A stretch of 64,000 bases of DNA from Eudorina sp. 2006-703-Eu-15 (GCA_003117195.1 BDSI01000063.1:651350-715349), one strand, 5' to 3'. Counted from the stretch's first letter, positions 49,706-62,988 are shown. Notes: generated by a model not told the origin, from the sequence alone. Numbers and translations: made by a program.

Positions 49706-52700
49706 CACCCAGCGGTTGCGGACCGCGGAAACGAGCTCTCGACGTCTGCGGGGCGGAGGAGCCTGTTTCGTGATATATATATCCTGTCCCTGGGATCCGG
49801 AATTTGTGATATGTTTGCAGGAAATAAAATGTTATGTTTGTTATCTGTTTGCGACAGATGGCACCGACTTTCTGATTCGAGGTTCTCGATGAGACGATGA
49901 CGCGTTTACAATTTTTACGTACAGCCAGGGCCTCGGGTGAGCAGGTGACCCGGCACTAACAAATTAAGTACGCCAAGGAAACGTAAGTGCATGTGCGGCA
50001 GGTTGTATTAAGAGTTGCCGCTGCAGCGCTCCCGCTGCGGCAGTTGGTCGGAATAATGCGAAATCAGCCCCCGGCAAATTGAACTTCCCTTAATTGAATG
50101 AAAGTTGAATTTTGCATAGGCAAAGGCAATCGGCCAAATTGGACAAGCGTTTGCGGCAAGCTGTCTGTGGGGTGAGTCAGCTGCTGCCTGCCGCTGCTGC
50201 CCACAGCCTTGGGGTTGTGTCCATGCGGCCGAGCTCGCGTGCCGCATTTCCCCTCCGATGTATCGACTGTGACCGACTCCCGAGGAGGGAGGGAGGGAGG
50301 AGGGAGGGAGGGTGGGTGTTGGATCGTGGATGGTCCGTGCAGGGCCCGACATGCCCTCCCTCGAGACCCACTGCAGGCCAGGGCCTGTGCACTGCACTGC
50401 GGCCGGGCTGGGTTAAGGAGAAAGGAAAACATGGCAATATGTGCGCGATTCTCCCCCCCCCCAGCTCCCACACAAGGGCGATTGATACCCGGGTCCCCAG
50501 CGCCCCTCCTGGTGGTGGCGCCCGCTGCGCCAGCGTCCCGGCCTCGTGTATCGGCACCACCGCCATCCTCATCCCACACACCCGGTTGATGAGCCGAGGC
50601 TGTTCATGTCCCTCCCCCCCACAACCAGAAGCTGCAGGGCAGGGCAGGGCGGGGCGGGGGCGGGCGGGGCAGGGCAGAGCAGGGCAGGGCACTCAGGCTT
50701 TCTTTCCCCCCCGGCTGCACGGCGCTGGGGCTCCCGCCCAGCAGCCACCCATCGTTCACGACGAGTGGCACGGTGCTGGGGGGTGGGGTGGGGGCGTGTG
50801 CAGGGTGATTCAAAGCGTTACGGTGCTGTGGCCCTGCGGCGCGAGAGGGGGACCGGGGAGGAGTGCGGTGCGGTGCGGTGCTGTGCTGCCCCTCCGTGTG
50901 GGGACCCGGGGGGACCCGGGGGGACGCCGCGGCCGCTGCCCTCCTGGGAGAACCATCCGGGGCCCGTCCCCCTCAGCGCGCGGGTGGGCGGAGGCGCCAC
51001 ATGGGTAGCGCGTTGCGTCGCCGGGGTGTGCCCCCACAGACTCAGGGCGCTCCGGCCCGAAGGCCCAAGACCCACAGGGCGGGGAGAGAGCGCCAACGGG
51101 CCGCGGGGCCAGAGCACTGCCCGACCCAAACGAGGGCACCCTTCGGTTGAGGCGGTTAATCGGCGGTTGATGGCAGTTAGGTCGCGGGGTGCCACGGAAA
51201 ACCACCTGACAGGTGGCAGTCAGGCTGTGTCAAAATGTCCATGATTGATTACAGGGATGAATCCGCCGCCTCACGGCCGCCGACCGCCGCCCCTACTACC
51301 TGCTCCCCCCTCCCGGATGCTCCGGGGGCGTCTTATTCCACCACCGCCCAAGACCCAGCGTCGCCACCCATCACCATCCCCGTAATAATCATCGTCGCCA
51401 TCACGTCACCCGCATGGTGTTCTCTTGATTGTACACTTATTACAGGCTAGGTGCTACGTCCACGCCGTCTCATCCCGTCGCGTCGCCAGTCGTTCCCGGC
51501 GGTCGCAACGCACCCATCGAACGGCAGCGCAGCGCAGCTGTAGCTGTAGCCGCCGCCGCCACCGGGCAGCCGCGGCTCGGGCCCCCCCTGTGGTGACAAG
51601 GTGAGGAGTGCGTCACGTCCACACATGCGCTTGTGCGGCACATGCTAAACACAATGCAAAAGCCCCACGGAGGCCCCACAGACTTGCGCAGGTCGTCGTC
51701 GTCGTTGTCTGCAACTTGCAACGGTGCCTAACGCCCAGGCTGGCTGTGTGTGACCATTCCGTCCCACATCGCCCCCTAGGGGTTTCGAGTGGGCCTCCAG
51801 GAGCGCTGTGCGTGACACGGCCCTGTGGACGAACGGGCGGAGGCCCCCGACGCGCCCAGTTCCGGTCTTACACGTCGGCCTGCCTTTCTACTTTGGGCAG
51901 ACCACGTTGCCGTAGACCGCACCAGCCCCGGCCGGCCCCTCAGCGACGGTGGACAGACCCGCGGGTCAAGTGAGGGGGGCAGGGACACCTGCACGGACCC
52001 CGCCCCCCATCGCGCTATCGCCCCCCCCCCCGCCAATCAACACGCTGAGCAGCTCCCTTCCCATGGCCCATACAACCATCACCTTCCCCCCGTCCGGCCC
52101 GTTCCGAGAAAATGAAATGCCACAAATTACCGTACGTGCCGTACAAGGCAGCTCTTTCTCACTTGCCCACCGCAGAGGAGGACCGGCCCCCGACCGCGCG
52201 GCACCGTCGGGCGGTGGCGGTGGCGACCGCTCTGCTCCCTCCCGGCGCTGCGGACCCCTCCCTCCCTGCCGCCCTTCCGCAGTGGACACCCCCCCGCCTC
52301 CTCGGGGGGTTCAGTGGCCGCTACGCGCACGTCCTGCCGCTGCTGCTGCTGCTGCCACGGCGCTCCTCCTCCTCCTCCTGCTGCTGCTGCTGTTGCGCCC
52401 TCCTGCCGCTCATGAAGGAGCACTCTCAGCAACCCCCTCCCGCAGCAGCAGCAGTCCCGCGGCTGGGAGGAGGAGGAGTGTCTGCGAGCACGCAGCACCT
52501 CGATTCCCTCTCCTCCCCTCCCTCCCCCCCGACGGCTCGCTACGGGCCCCGCTGTCGCGCGCCCTCTATGAGTCCCCGCGCCGCCCCGGACTGACGGACG
52601 GACAAACTGACGGACGGGGTGGGATGAGGTGCACATGCCCGGCAGCGCGTCCCCTGAACCCCCCCCCCTCGCACTGCAGCCTCGCAGCGGGGAGGACGGA

Positions 52701-53406
52701 CGACTGGAGGAGGCGGGTGCGGGACCGACACCGCCGCACGCCACCGCGGGGACGAGTGCGGGAGGGCGCGACAGGAAGGAGTCTGTGCGTCTGTCTGTCT
52801 GTCTGTGTGTCCCTCGGTCGGTCGGTCGATCGGTTGGTCGGCCAAGTGCGATGTACTGCATGTGACAACATTGCGGTTCACGTAGCGTAACCGGTTTGCC
52901 CATCTCCCGTCAGCCCGGGCGGGAGAGATGAGACTCCCCCGCAGCTCGGGCCTCGTGTACAGCGGCTACAGCCCTGCCCTCTCCCTCCGTTTCGGTGTGT
53001 ACTCCCTACAGCACACACACACACACACACACATACACACGCGGACCGCCCTTCCATACCGTGGTGTCGTACCGTACCGTACTATACTGTACTGTACCAT
53101 ACTTCACAAAATGATTGATATTCTGTTGCTTGTTGCCGTCCAAAGAGGAATCAAATAAAATCAAATCCAGTGTCGGTTCTCCCCCCCCGCCCCCCGAGCA
53201 GCGCTCATCGACCTTCCTGCCGGGGCGGCAGTTCCGTAGTATCATGGTGCGCTGCGGTTGCGAAGCTCTCGTACCACCGTACAATCGTACGACCTTACGG
53301 AACCTAGCCGCACAAAAGATGAGAGAAGCAGCCAATGCTTCTCATGGATGACATCCGGGGGTTCGTTTCCCCCCCCCGTGGCCCCTTAAGCCCCACCCTT
53401 GTCATC

Positions 53407-53438
<32 letters not shown>

Positions 53439-56400
53439 TATCATCATCTCCGGGTTACGCTTTGCCCGGGGCCGACCAAAAAAGGAAGTGCAGTACCGGG
53501 CAATCTAATTGGCAAATGCGCATATGCCAGGGAAATTGATACCAAGGTGTGGCCGTCAGGTGGCCAGCGCCCGACCTCGCCCGACCCGACCTGATCACGA
53601 GGTATGGCCCATCTGAGCCCCGGTCGTTGGCGGCCGCTGGCGGCGGCGAAGCGCGGCGCGCGCGTCGACGCGCCACACGCGATCACGCAGCCGCGTCGCT
53701 GGCGCCGCGATACCTCCGCCCGCCGCCCGCGCCACGACCGTCCTCCCCCCCTTGAACTGCCCCCCTGCTCGGCTCCCTCCTCCGCCAGCAGGTTCCCGCA
53801 GCCAGGGCCCCCGACGGGGAGGGGGGATGCGCTCCCCGGTTCTCCGCGTCTCGGTTCCCTCCCTCCCTCCCTGGAGAACCTCCCCAGCCCGCCAACCCCC
53901 CAGCGCTTCCCCCAGTGTGCGTCTGTACGGAAGTGTGAGTCAGCGACCGAGAGTCGTTTGTCTCGGGCAACTTCCATGTATGCATGCGTTCTCTCAGGCT
54001 CCGTTCATCTACCTCTCATCTACCTCTCACCTACACCTCTCTCTCACACACACACACCCTCTCTCTGCCTCTCTGTCTCACACGCTCTCTGCCCTCTCCC
54101 CCCTTGCTCTCTGCTGCACCCGTTGGCCGGTCGGGTCTCTCCCTTCGCCACTGGCGACATAACCCACTGGCGACACAACATGCCCCGCACATGCACATAA
54201 ACTCCATCACCACCACACCACCACCACCACCACCACCACCACCACCCGCACACACACCCCTGCACACCCCTACACCCCATTCATACACACACGCACCGAC
54301 AGAAACACATCCCCGGGGAGCGCACGTACGCGCAATCAAATCGAATCAGGAACCAAGCGCCGACCTCCGCGCAGGTAGCCCTCCCCACAGGGGCCCATGG
54401 GTCGCGCGTCGCAGCCCACCTCCGCCTCGACGCGACAAGCCCCCAGACCTCCCCCTCCCCTTGGAGCTCTGCCCCTCCCCTCCCCTCCCCTCCATGGCAA
54501 GCGAGGCCAGGCACGTCCCCCAATCTGCGGCCCGCACCCCAACGGTCGACGACGTCCGCATCACTGGAGAGAGCGGGCAGCACTGGAGAGACGCTCCAGG
54601 GGAGCCGTGAGGGGGACCGGGGTGGGTGGGTGGGTGGGCCAGCAGGACCCGGTGCACGTGCGCTCCCCCTCCCCCCCTTTCGCGCCCGCGCCACACGGGA
54701 GGAGTGCGGGAGACCGATGCGCACCACGCGCGCGCGCAAGAGAGAGAGAGCGAGCGAGCGACGCGCGCCTCCGACTCCTGTAACCACCAACCACCACCAC
54801 CACCACCACGACCACGACCGCCGCCTCCCTCATTGTCATTACCACCATCATTGGCATCATGATTGTCATCAATGCATCCGTTAGTTCGCCAAGCGCCCAC
54901 CACCACCACCGCCACCACCACCACCACCACCACCACCACCACCACCACCACCACGCATCCGCCGCCCTGCATGTCAGCCGGGGGCCCTCCGCGGCCCTGG
55001 AGAGGCACCCAGGGCGCTCCCCGCCGGGAGACCCATGGGTCGGGACTCCAGCCCGCGTGAGCATCCGAGATCCGACCCGGGTGGAGCAGCTCTTGCACGA
55101 CCCGACCCGGACCCCCGGACCCCGGACCCGACCGACCCACACCCCGGGCCCTCCCCCGCCCTTCCCCCTGAACCCCCGCGGCGCCCTCCCACCAACCAAC
55201 TTACAACCACACACCCCCTCAGCGGGAGAGGAACAGCTGCAGACAACCGGTGGTGGGTGTCGAGGAGGAGGAGGAGGAGGAGGGGGACTGCACAGCAGGA
55301 CCGACAGCTCGGACCAAGTGGCCCGCCCCCGCCGGCCCCCTTTTTTCGGTGTGTCCACGTTTTTTCGTCACCTACCGAGGAGGAGGTCGATGCGCCGCCG
55401 GCCCCGGGGAGGGCGGCGACACCCCCTCCCCCTCCCCCTCACCCGGGTGTCAGTGGCCCCGAGTGGCCAGCTGGGGTACGGCAAGCTGCAGGCCAGGCCA
55501 GGCCAGGCTGGGCAGCGGTGCTCAACACAATGCGAACGCCAGGTCCCACAATCCAGGTCCCACAGGTCCCACAACGCAATTCAGCAGTGCTCAGCCGGCG
55601 AGGGGGCCGCCATCCAAAAACACCGCCTCCCATCCTATTCATCCGCTCATCCATCCATCCATCCGTACAGTCGCGGCGTGCCATACCGGCCCCCGTCATC
55701 CTCTTCCGCCTTCCTCCCTCCCCAGCTGCCAGCCGTGTTGCCGCCGCTGTCGCCGTTGCTGCCACCACTGCTACTGCTGCCACTGCTGCTCTCCTGATAC
55801 ACGCTCCCCAGCCGGCTCCTGACACGCGAATCCCACCTCAACCGGCTGCCGTTGCCTAGAGCCATATGCACACACACACACACACAGACACAGACACAGA
55901 TACGCAACCCCGCATACGTAACAGACACAACGCGCGAGTGTTAGACGCATCATGCAAGACATCGACGAGAAGTGTTTTTTTTTGAGGTGAAGGACACGGC
56001 TGATTCGGCTCAGCCGCCCTCACACTAAGCATGGCAAAAAGAAGTATTTGTAGGCGGGGTATCCGAGTGTGAGTGTGTTCGGCATACATTGTACTCTGCA
56101 CGTTCTTGCTCCACCTGCCGAGCAGCGGCCCAACCGAACTTTGCCGCACCGGCTGCCGTACGAAGGCGCGGCGACCCCCGTCACTCGGCGTGCATCACTG
56201 CCACTTTCCACTGCTACCGCAGCCGCCGCAGCCTCTGCCGCCGCAGCCGCCGCCGCCGCTTGTGACCGCAGCAACACCAACCTGCAGCCTCTGCCGCCAG
56301 TATCAGCCAGTATCATCTGCTCTACCTCTCGTTTCCCGCCATTTCCCTCCCCTCCGGCGCCGTCCGCCGCATCCACACTCACTTCGTCGCCGACCAACCC

Positions 56401-57049
56401 GCGCGCGCGCGCACGCGACGCGGGCGGCGGTCGAAAAACAAAATCGTACACCCCCCTCCCCGTGACCCACGGGTCATTGATACTCACGTGCGAAAGGGGA
56501 CGTGCGGGGCCGCAAGAACCCCCTTCGAGAAGGCTCCATCCCTCCGGTCTCCTCGAACCCTCCCACAAAGACACCCCTCAGCTGGGCCGCTCGCCGCCCG
56601 GGACCGCCACCGCCCCACCCTCGTAGGACGGGGTTCTCCTCGGAACCGTCTCAACAACTCCAGGGGGGATGCATGTCCCCCTCTCTCGCGGGGCCGCCTC
56701 TCTCTCCAGGGCTAGGCTTTCTTCTTTCTTCTCCAGCTCTTGCAGCCCCGCAGGGGGATCCGAGCCCTCGGCCGCGCCCGCAGGCGCCAAAATGGGCTCA
56801 TAGCTTATTGAAAATCCCTTCTCCTCTCGCGGCTCTCGGTAAGCGCCTGTTCCACCAGCCAACACACAGCCATCGGGACGCCTGCATCGACGGAGGTGGT
56901 CCATCTGGGTCGAGGGTGCAAACCGCGTTGCCACACGTGACCCATGGGTCCGTCACACCGATCGACACACCGCGACACATCTTCCGTGCGGGCATTGACC
57001 CGCCGCCCCTCCCCCGCCGACCCATGGGTCGTGCAAAACCCCGGGCTCT
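49706..57049. other. 7.3-kb stretch with no recognised gene
   Basis: The first 400 bp (49760-50120) are AT-richer and should hold the MECR promoter. Beyond lie microsatellites: (ATC)n at 53401-53448, and (CAC)n at about 54205-54245 and 54898-54954. There are also poly-purine/pyrimidine runs and five GACCC..GGGTC palindromes. A minus-strand TGTAA at 55201-55205 could end the RING gene. An open frame on the minus strand at 56578-56830 (start AYREPREEKGFSI) could be an additional last exon of that gene, but no donor of the right phase is convincing. Confidence 0.4.
51447..51588 (-). CDS. Possible terminal exon of an unrecognised minus-strand gene
   Basis: After a plausible acceptor (TCACCACAG) the frame GGPEPRLPGGGGGYSYS continues to a TAG at 51447. 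TGTAA follows 3 nt later (51444-51440, minus strand). The combination of acceptor, open frame and immediate poly(A) motif suggests a 3' end, but no upstream exon or family could be identified. A 177-codon frame starting with an ATG at 53977 on the same strand is one possible 5' end. This may be chance. Confidence 0.2.
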
Positions 57050-60000
57050 TCATGTACGGAGGCCCAGCGCAGCGCCGCCGACCGCTCCAGGGGGGCACAC
57101 CAATGCCGCCGCCACGCCGCCGCCGGGCGCTGCTGCGGGCACGAACGTCGTCCCGGGGGGCAGTGACCGGCCGGCAAGGGGGGCTAGGATTGCCCCCGGC
57201 TGGGACGGGTGCCCCTGCAGCGGCTGTGGCCACCCCTGACGAAGCAGTAGCACCGGGTGCGGTTGCAGACCAGCTGCTGTAGCAGCCGTGACCACCGCCG
57301 GCCCGGACGATTCCATCGCATCGGGCATCGTCGCGTGCAGCTGCACGGCGCCGTCCGCGGCGGCGGCGGCGGCTGCCGCCGCCGTCATGTACGGCTGCGA
57401 TCCCATGAACCGAACCTGTACGTGCGCCTGCGCCTGCGCGTGCGCCGCCGCGGCGGAGGACAGGGGGTAGCACATCTGCCCCGGGGCGCCGCCGCCGCCG
57501 CCAGCATCGCGGCTGCCGGCGGCGCTCCCCAGCCCCGCGCCGCCGTCGTGCCCCGGCAGCGAGCTGCTAGGCCCCTGGCCCCATCCGCCGTACAGCTCCC
57601 CGCCGGGCGCGCCGCCGATCGCAACGGCCGCCGCGGGTACAGCCACGGAAACGTACGGCACCTGCTGGTACGGCGCCGCCACATACGGTGGCTGCTGGCC
57701 GCCGGTCCCTGCCAGAACGTAGCCTCCGGGGTAGTGATGTGTCCCCGCCGGCATCGGTTGCGTGCCACCCACCATCAGCACTGGCGCGGCGGCGGCTGCG
57801 GCGGCGGCGGCGGCCGTCGCCGCCGCAACGCCGCCGCCCCAGCTGACAAGCGGCGGCGGCGCCGTCGACGCGAAGACGTACCTTGTGGTGTTCAGGTACG
57901 ACGGCATCCCGCCCTGTACGGGGTACGGCGTCTGCGTCTGCGCCGCCGCCGCAGCCGCGTGCATGTGCGCCGCCAGCTGCTGCTGGTGGTGGGCCCGCAG
58001 GATGTGGCTCATGGCCGCCGCCTCCGCCGTCAGCTGCTGCACCGTGCTGGCCGTGGTGCGGAGCGCGTCGCCCGCCAGGGTCTCAGACGCCGGCGGCATC
58101 GCGCCGCCGCCGCCCGCCTCCGACGCGGCGGCCTGCTGCTGGTGGTGCAGCGCCGATACCAGCGTCCGCAGCTGGCCGGCCGCCGTCGACGTCGCCGCCG
58201 CGGACGTCAGCAACGTCAGCGCGGCCTCCACAAAGCTGTCGCCGCCGCCACTACGCGCCGCCGCGGCCGCCGCCGCCGCCGGCGAGCCCGGAAGTCCGCC
58301 CGTCAGCATCCCCAAGGAACCACCGCCGCCAGTGGCCAGCTGGGCCGCCATGGCGGCGGCGGTGGCGGCATCGGACTCGGACATCGTCGCAACCGCCCCC
58401 GCCGTCGCCGCGTGGTCATAAGAGACCGCCATATAATCGTCCTGTCGATGCTGACCGTAGGGATAAGTCTGGTGCTGGTGGACGAGCTGCTGATGCTGCA
58501 ACGCGGCCGCCGCGGCGGCGGCGGCGGCCGCCGTCGACGTCAGCGCTGGGCCTGACGACAGGAACAGCCGCGCCAGCTCCGCCGCTTGCTGCGGTGGCAG
58601 CGGCGGCGCGGCGGCGGCGGCGGACGCCGCCGCCGCGCCGATGGTTCCCCGGTGCCGCACCTGGTCCGCCATGGAAGCGGCAGCGTGCGTGAACGCCTGC
58701 ACCACCGAGGCCGGCGGCGCGGGCACGGATGTGATTGCGGACACGAGCATTGACAGCTCCCGGTACTGCTCCGCCGCACGGCTGAGAAGGTCGAGGTCCA
58801 GGAGGGGGTACACGGCGGCGGCGGCGGCGGCGCCGACGCCGGGCGGGCCGGGCGCGCCACCGCCGGCGGGGCTTCCTGGGGAGCCTAGGGAGCTGGTGGA
58901 AGTGGAGGTGGAGGTGGTGGAGGTGGAGGTGGTGTTGCTGGTGACGACGGTGGTCGCGGTGGTGGCGGTGGAGGTGTCACCGGAGGTGTCACTGGCGGAG
59001 GTGGAGGTGGAGAGGCTGGGGGAGGCGGGGGTGATGGGGAAGGCGATGGGGCCACCGCAGTCGCCTGAAAAGGGGGAGGGCGGGATGGGGAGGGAAAGCG
59101 GGGAAGGCAGTGGAATGTGTTGCCGAGGCCGTGGAGCAGACAGCAGCGGCTTCAACAGGTCGGGAGACGGCGACGGGTTGTTGGTACGACAGTTCCTGCT
59201 GTTCCATATCTTTAGTGGTGCGCGTGGTGCTGTGAGGGAGGTGCGGAGGTATGCGACGCTGGTATTGCGCTAGGATGGGATGGGATGGGATGGGATGGGA
59301 TGGGATGGGATGGGATGGGATGGGATGGGATGGGATGGGATGGGATGGGATGGGATGGGATGGGATGGGATGGGAGGATAACACGCACGTTCGGCAGCAC
59401 AGCTGCATGCCGGGCCGCAGCCGAGCGATCCTCGAAGCGCCAGCACTTGACAGGTTCCCCCAACCTGACTGTGTATGCGTCCGTCGGGCTGAGGCATCGG
59501 ACCAAGGCAGGGTTTACCACCACCTCCGCGAAACGGCGAGTCGGTCAGCGCCCAATTCATTCACTGATCGGCACGCGTAACTTCACGCGGTAATTCAGAG
59601 AGGGCACACACGCCGCGGCGCCTTCCGCCCCGCAGCTGCGCACCTTGGCACTTGCGAGCTTGGGTCACAACCCCCGCCTGCCGGCGACGCGCGGCGACTT
59701 GCTCCGGGAACAGCTTCTCAATTGTTTCCCGCAGACGGATGCAAACGCCTGTCATGTAACATTTTTGAGGAGGCAGCAATAGTGAACTATGAGAGTCCGT
59801 GAGAACTCTGCCGCAAATTCCGAAAGCGCGGACGCCGATGCGAAATAGCCGTTGGGCGCGTCGGGTGCTGCGTGCAACTACCTGTTGGCAACGCAAGAAG
59901 GCTGATGCGTTCATTCATACTCACCGAACGACTGATCGGCGGATGGTAGAAGAACTGCTCGGCAGATAGGGCAGAGCACGGCCTGCCCTACCAACTGCCG

Positions 60001-60429
60001 CGACACTTTCCACTCCTCGATGCAGTGCTTGCAAAAATCATGGCCGCAGCTCCCTACAGCACACCGAGTATCAATAACAGCTTTAGCGACGGTTTGTATG
60101 AGCAGCGCCCTTTGCAATGTGGGATGGTAGGGGTCTTAAGAAAGAGCGGCCCCAAACATGCGACCGTGGAGCATTAGCGCTCTTAACCAAACCGACTTCT
60201 GACTATGCCCAAACGCACGGAATTCGCGCCTGGTAACTTCCCTTCAGGACGGGCTACCGCAAACCGGCCAAGCGCACTCACCAACGACAGGATTGAGAAG
60301 AAGGTCGTAACATATTGAACACTGGAACTCGCTGGCGTTCCACTTGGGGAGCGGCGAGGAATCGCCCTTTGGATGGCTGTTTACCTCGCAGCTTGCGTTG
60401 TCGCCGTCGGTATTGTCCACGCCTGGCAT
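57050..60429 (-). CDS. RING-finger E3 ubiquitin ligase with giant Ala-rich C-terminal exon
   Basis: Four exons keep frame, 5' to 3': 60429-60282, 60053-59925, 59748-59644 and 59064-57050 (798 aa). The first two form a complete C3HC4 RING: C37/C40, C52/H54, C57/C60, C77/C80 (FQCSICYDLL, GSCGHDFCKHC, LCPICRAVL). Exon 3 gives RLRETIEKLFPEQVAARR, the short helix that often follows such RINGs. Such proteins bind an E2 and ubiquitinate targets. The last exon (671 codons) has no ATG before codon 120 of its frame, and its acceptor (CCCTTTTCAG) fits the exon-3 donor phase, which argues that it belongs to this gene. It consists of Ser/Thr-, Ala-, Gln-, His- and Gly-rich stretches without a known domain. 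Without that splice, exon 3 would read to a stop at 59561. Substrate unknown. Confidence 0.75.
59275..59375. repeat. (TGGGA)n pentamer array, about 20 units
   Basis: Perfect repeat in the intron before the last RING-gene exon. The minus-strand transcript reads TCCCA, so the intron has a long C/T-rich segment. Confidence 0.97.
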
Positions 60430-62051
60430 TGTAGTGCACAGGACCTACAAGAGTCTTGAAATGCGCGCTCGCGTCCAGAATTCGCAAGCCGAGTGAGAAC
60501 TAGCAGAGTCTGCCCAGAAGACAATTACAGCAATTCCTTTAGTGTCAAGAAAGCCATTGGTGCATGACGTATCAATTATTTTTGTTACACATAGTATGGG
60601 CAACCTCTAGAAGGATGCCCATATGTCCTCAAGATACTAAACTTTAATATCGCCGTACAAATTAGATACATATCTTATTGCAAGCCCTTCTGCGGCGGCG
60701 GCGCTTCCGACTTTCTCCCTTCCCCAAGACATTGAACATGGGGTAAACAGTGTTTGTAATGCGATTGAAATGGACATGCCGCCGCATGAGGGAAACCCTG
60801 TTAAAATCTCTTCAAAATATCCTTGTCCGTACGCTGCACTTTTTGGTGGTGGTTCTTGTGTCTGCCTAACGCCACCCTCCAACATGCAGACTTCCGACAC
60901 GTCAGTGTCATGCTTCTTAGCTTAGTAGTATGTGTTGCATACGGATATTTTGGATTGGAACACTGGAAGAGGCTGCCTTCTTAGCATTTTTAAATGCTTC
61001 TCGCTTCTCCTATGTATGCAATCCTTGCCCCAACCAACGCAGCATCAAAATACGAAAATATTATAATAAAATTTAAAGCTCAACATCATCCAGGTTTGTC
61101 GGCATCAGCTTCTTGGATTTTGCTCTGCTTCAGGCCTTCTGTGGCGTTGTTTTCTTGCTATTTACAGAACGTTTTTCAATGCAGCTTAAAAGGACACGGC
61201 AAGAACGAGTGCGTCCTTGAAAAGTCAACGTTCGCATAATTCGATGTACCGTAAACATACATTCACATTGCGGCGGTCACTAATATCGCAATTCGGGATA
61301 TTTTCTTTTCCACACGACATCTATTCCTGCCACAAGACGGCAAACCCATTTGTCGTCTTTTTCCGCGTCTGGCGCAACCGGAAAGTCCTTTGATCTTCCG
61401 TTACAAGCCGGTTGGATGAATTGTTGGCAACGTCCAGTTTGCCGACAAGACCGGCGTAACTGCGTTGTATCGTCCCTCCACGTCGTGGAGCTCCGTAATA
61501 GGACACGCACAGACGCTGGGCTCTGGTGTTGGTAAAGAGCCGTTCAGGCACAGATGGCGGACGTGGTCTTGGGTGCCTTGGGGTGTCGTCCGTTAGGGTC
61601 CGTTCGCCTTCGGGATGGTTTGAGTGCCGCTGGCGCACAGGACCGGTCACGCGACGCTTCCGCAGCGCACCGCGATGTTCTGCAATGCATGGTCCTAAAA
61701 TGGCTGCTCCGTGCGGCTTGAGAGACCAGGCGAGACGCGGACATGAGACGCAGAGCTGCCAGCCAAGCCACCACGACCTGCGTCAAGGGGTCAGCTTTCA
61801 CCCAAGCATGCAATGGGGTGTGGTGGTGACCTGCCCTGCTTCATATCGCGGCTAGGGAATCGCCCCCAGCTGCTGTGTGATGCGGTACCTGGGGGGCGAC
61901 CGAGGAGGCGACCCGCGCGGCCGCTGCAGGGCGTCGGGCGTCCGTGCATTCACCGCATCTGTTGTGCTGCTGTCGTGCACCGATGACGGCACGGCAATTC
62001 TGTGGCGCCGTCAACCGACAGCTGGTGGACGCCTCAGTCAGGTTAACAGCT
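60430..62051. other. AT-richer intergenic DNA
   Basis: Promoter side of the RING gene. TTACA at 61401-61405 is TGTAA on the minus strand and fits as the 3' end of the small gene to the right. A minus-strand frame at 60637-60885 (MLEGGVRQTQEPPPK...) has an ATG but no family resemblance, and I do not call it. Confidence 0.45.
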
Positions 62052-62988
62052 CTACACCCAGACGCGCGAAGCTCGGTACCAGCTTAACACTTCTTCAGGA
62101 TATATTAGCCGGAAGATCCCCAGAATTCCAATTCGCGGAATGCCTTCGTCCGGCGCAGTACGATCAGCATGGAGGGGAATACCCTGTGGCAAGATATGTG
62201 CCGAGCCGTCATCGGGCCCTGACACTGCTGCCCTAACATGACTTAAAAGGCGCCGTGGTAAATTTGTACGACTACTGATATTAGCGCAACATACCTCCGT
62301 CTGTGCGAGCACGCACTCGTAATCCACCATCCAGGGGCACACGCAGGCCTCTTCTTGCACACATACGGGCGCGTGGCCGATATCCGGGTGGACGTCTTGC
62401 ACCCAGTCCGCCGCAAACAAGATTGCAACCATGTCCAACCCCGAGTTGCCCTCCCGAATGGCCATGTCAGGGATGCGCCACGTCGGTCCACGTGGTCCCC
62501 CGGGAGGGGTCAGCTGTCAGGTGCCCCGGGCATCGCTCATTGGGTGCGGTGCACACACCACGGCCACGTCCCACTGTAACATCACTAACAAAACGTCCCA
62601 CGGGGTACGGTACCCCTATACACCTGCATGTATTGCATGCTGCGCGATAATGCGAATCGGTACCAAGGAGGGATACATGGTGGCGGCCGGAAGTCTGTTC
62701 CCGTTCAGACCCTTCCCCACGTAACCGTACACTCGCACCGGCTAGGCCCAGTCCGTACGGTGAGGTCGCGCTCGTCCTTCATCATTGCAATACCTACGGC
62801 AGCTAGATTCTACCGATTTGTGCGTGCAATTAGCAGGATGGTCTTCTTGAAGGAGGAGCTGCGGAGGGTACGGGCGACGGGGGCTTGGGACGTGGTGGGT
62901 CGTGGGTGTGCAAGTACGATAGGCAACGACCGGCTAACGGGCCGCGTGCAACGGCGCGCGCAAACTTCTTCACATCGGTGGATGTCAT
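62052..62988 (-). CDS. Small gene of unknown function, about 155 residues
   Basis: Two exons are well supported: 62513-62295 (219 nt, acceptor CACCTGACAG, donor GAG/GTATGT) and 62183-62052 (acceptor TTGCCACAG, stop TAG). They join in frame to give WRIPDMAIREGNSG, VAILFAADWVQDVHPDIGH, then a Cys-containing VQEEACVCPWMVDYEC, and a C-terminus IPRIGILGIFRLIYPEE...YRASRVWV. A first exon is proposed at about 62988-62872 (MTSTDVKKFARAVARGPLAG), donor GTACCC, in matching phase; this part is tentative. A TGTAA at 61405-61401 would serve as poly(A) signal. It is divergent from the aminotransferase gene, with about 215 bp between start codons. Composition is mixed and codon use looks real, but I do not recognise the family. 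It could also be a fragment of a longer or decayed gene. Confidence 0.45.

Noticed and set aside
59275..59375. Regular TGGGA array considered as a CRISPR or telomere-like sequence
   Set aside because: No spacers, and the unit does not match the known algal telomere repeat TTTTAGGG; it is a simple intronic microsatellite.
61877..62236. Plus-strand frame with a WD40-like fragment (LLSCTDDGTAILW)
   Set aside because: Only one short patch looks like a WD repeat, the rest does not, and the opposite strand has a better spliced model overlapping it.
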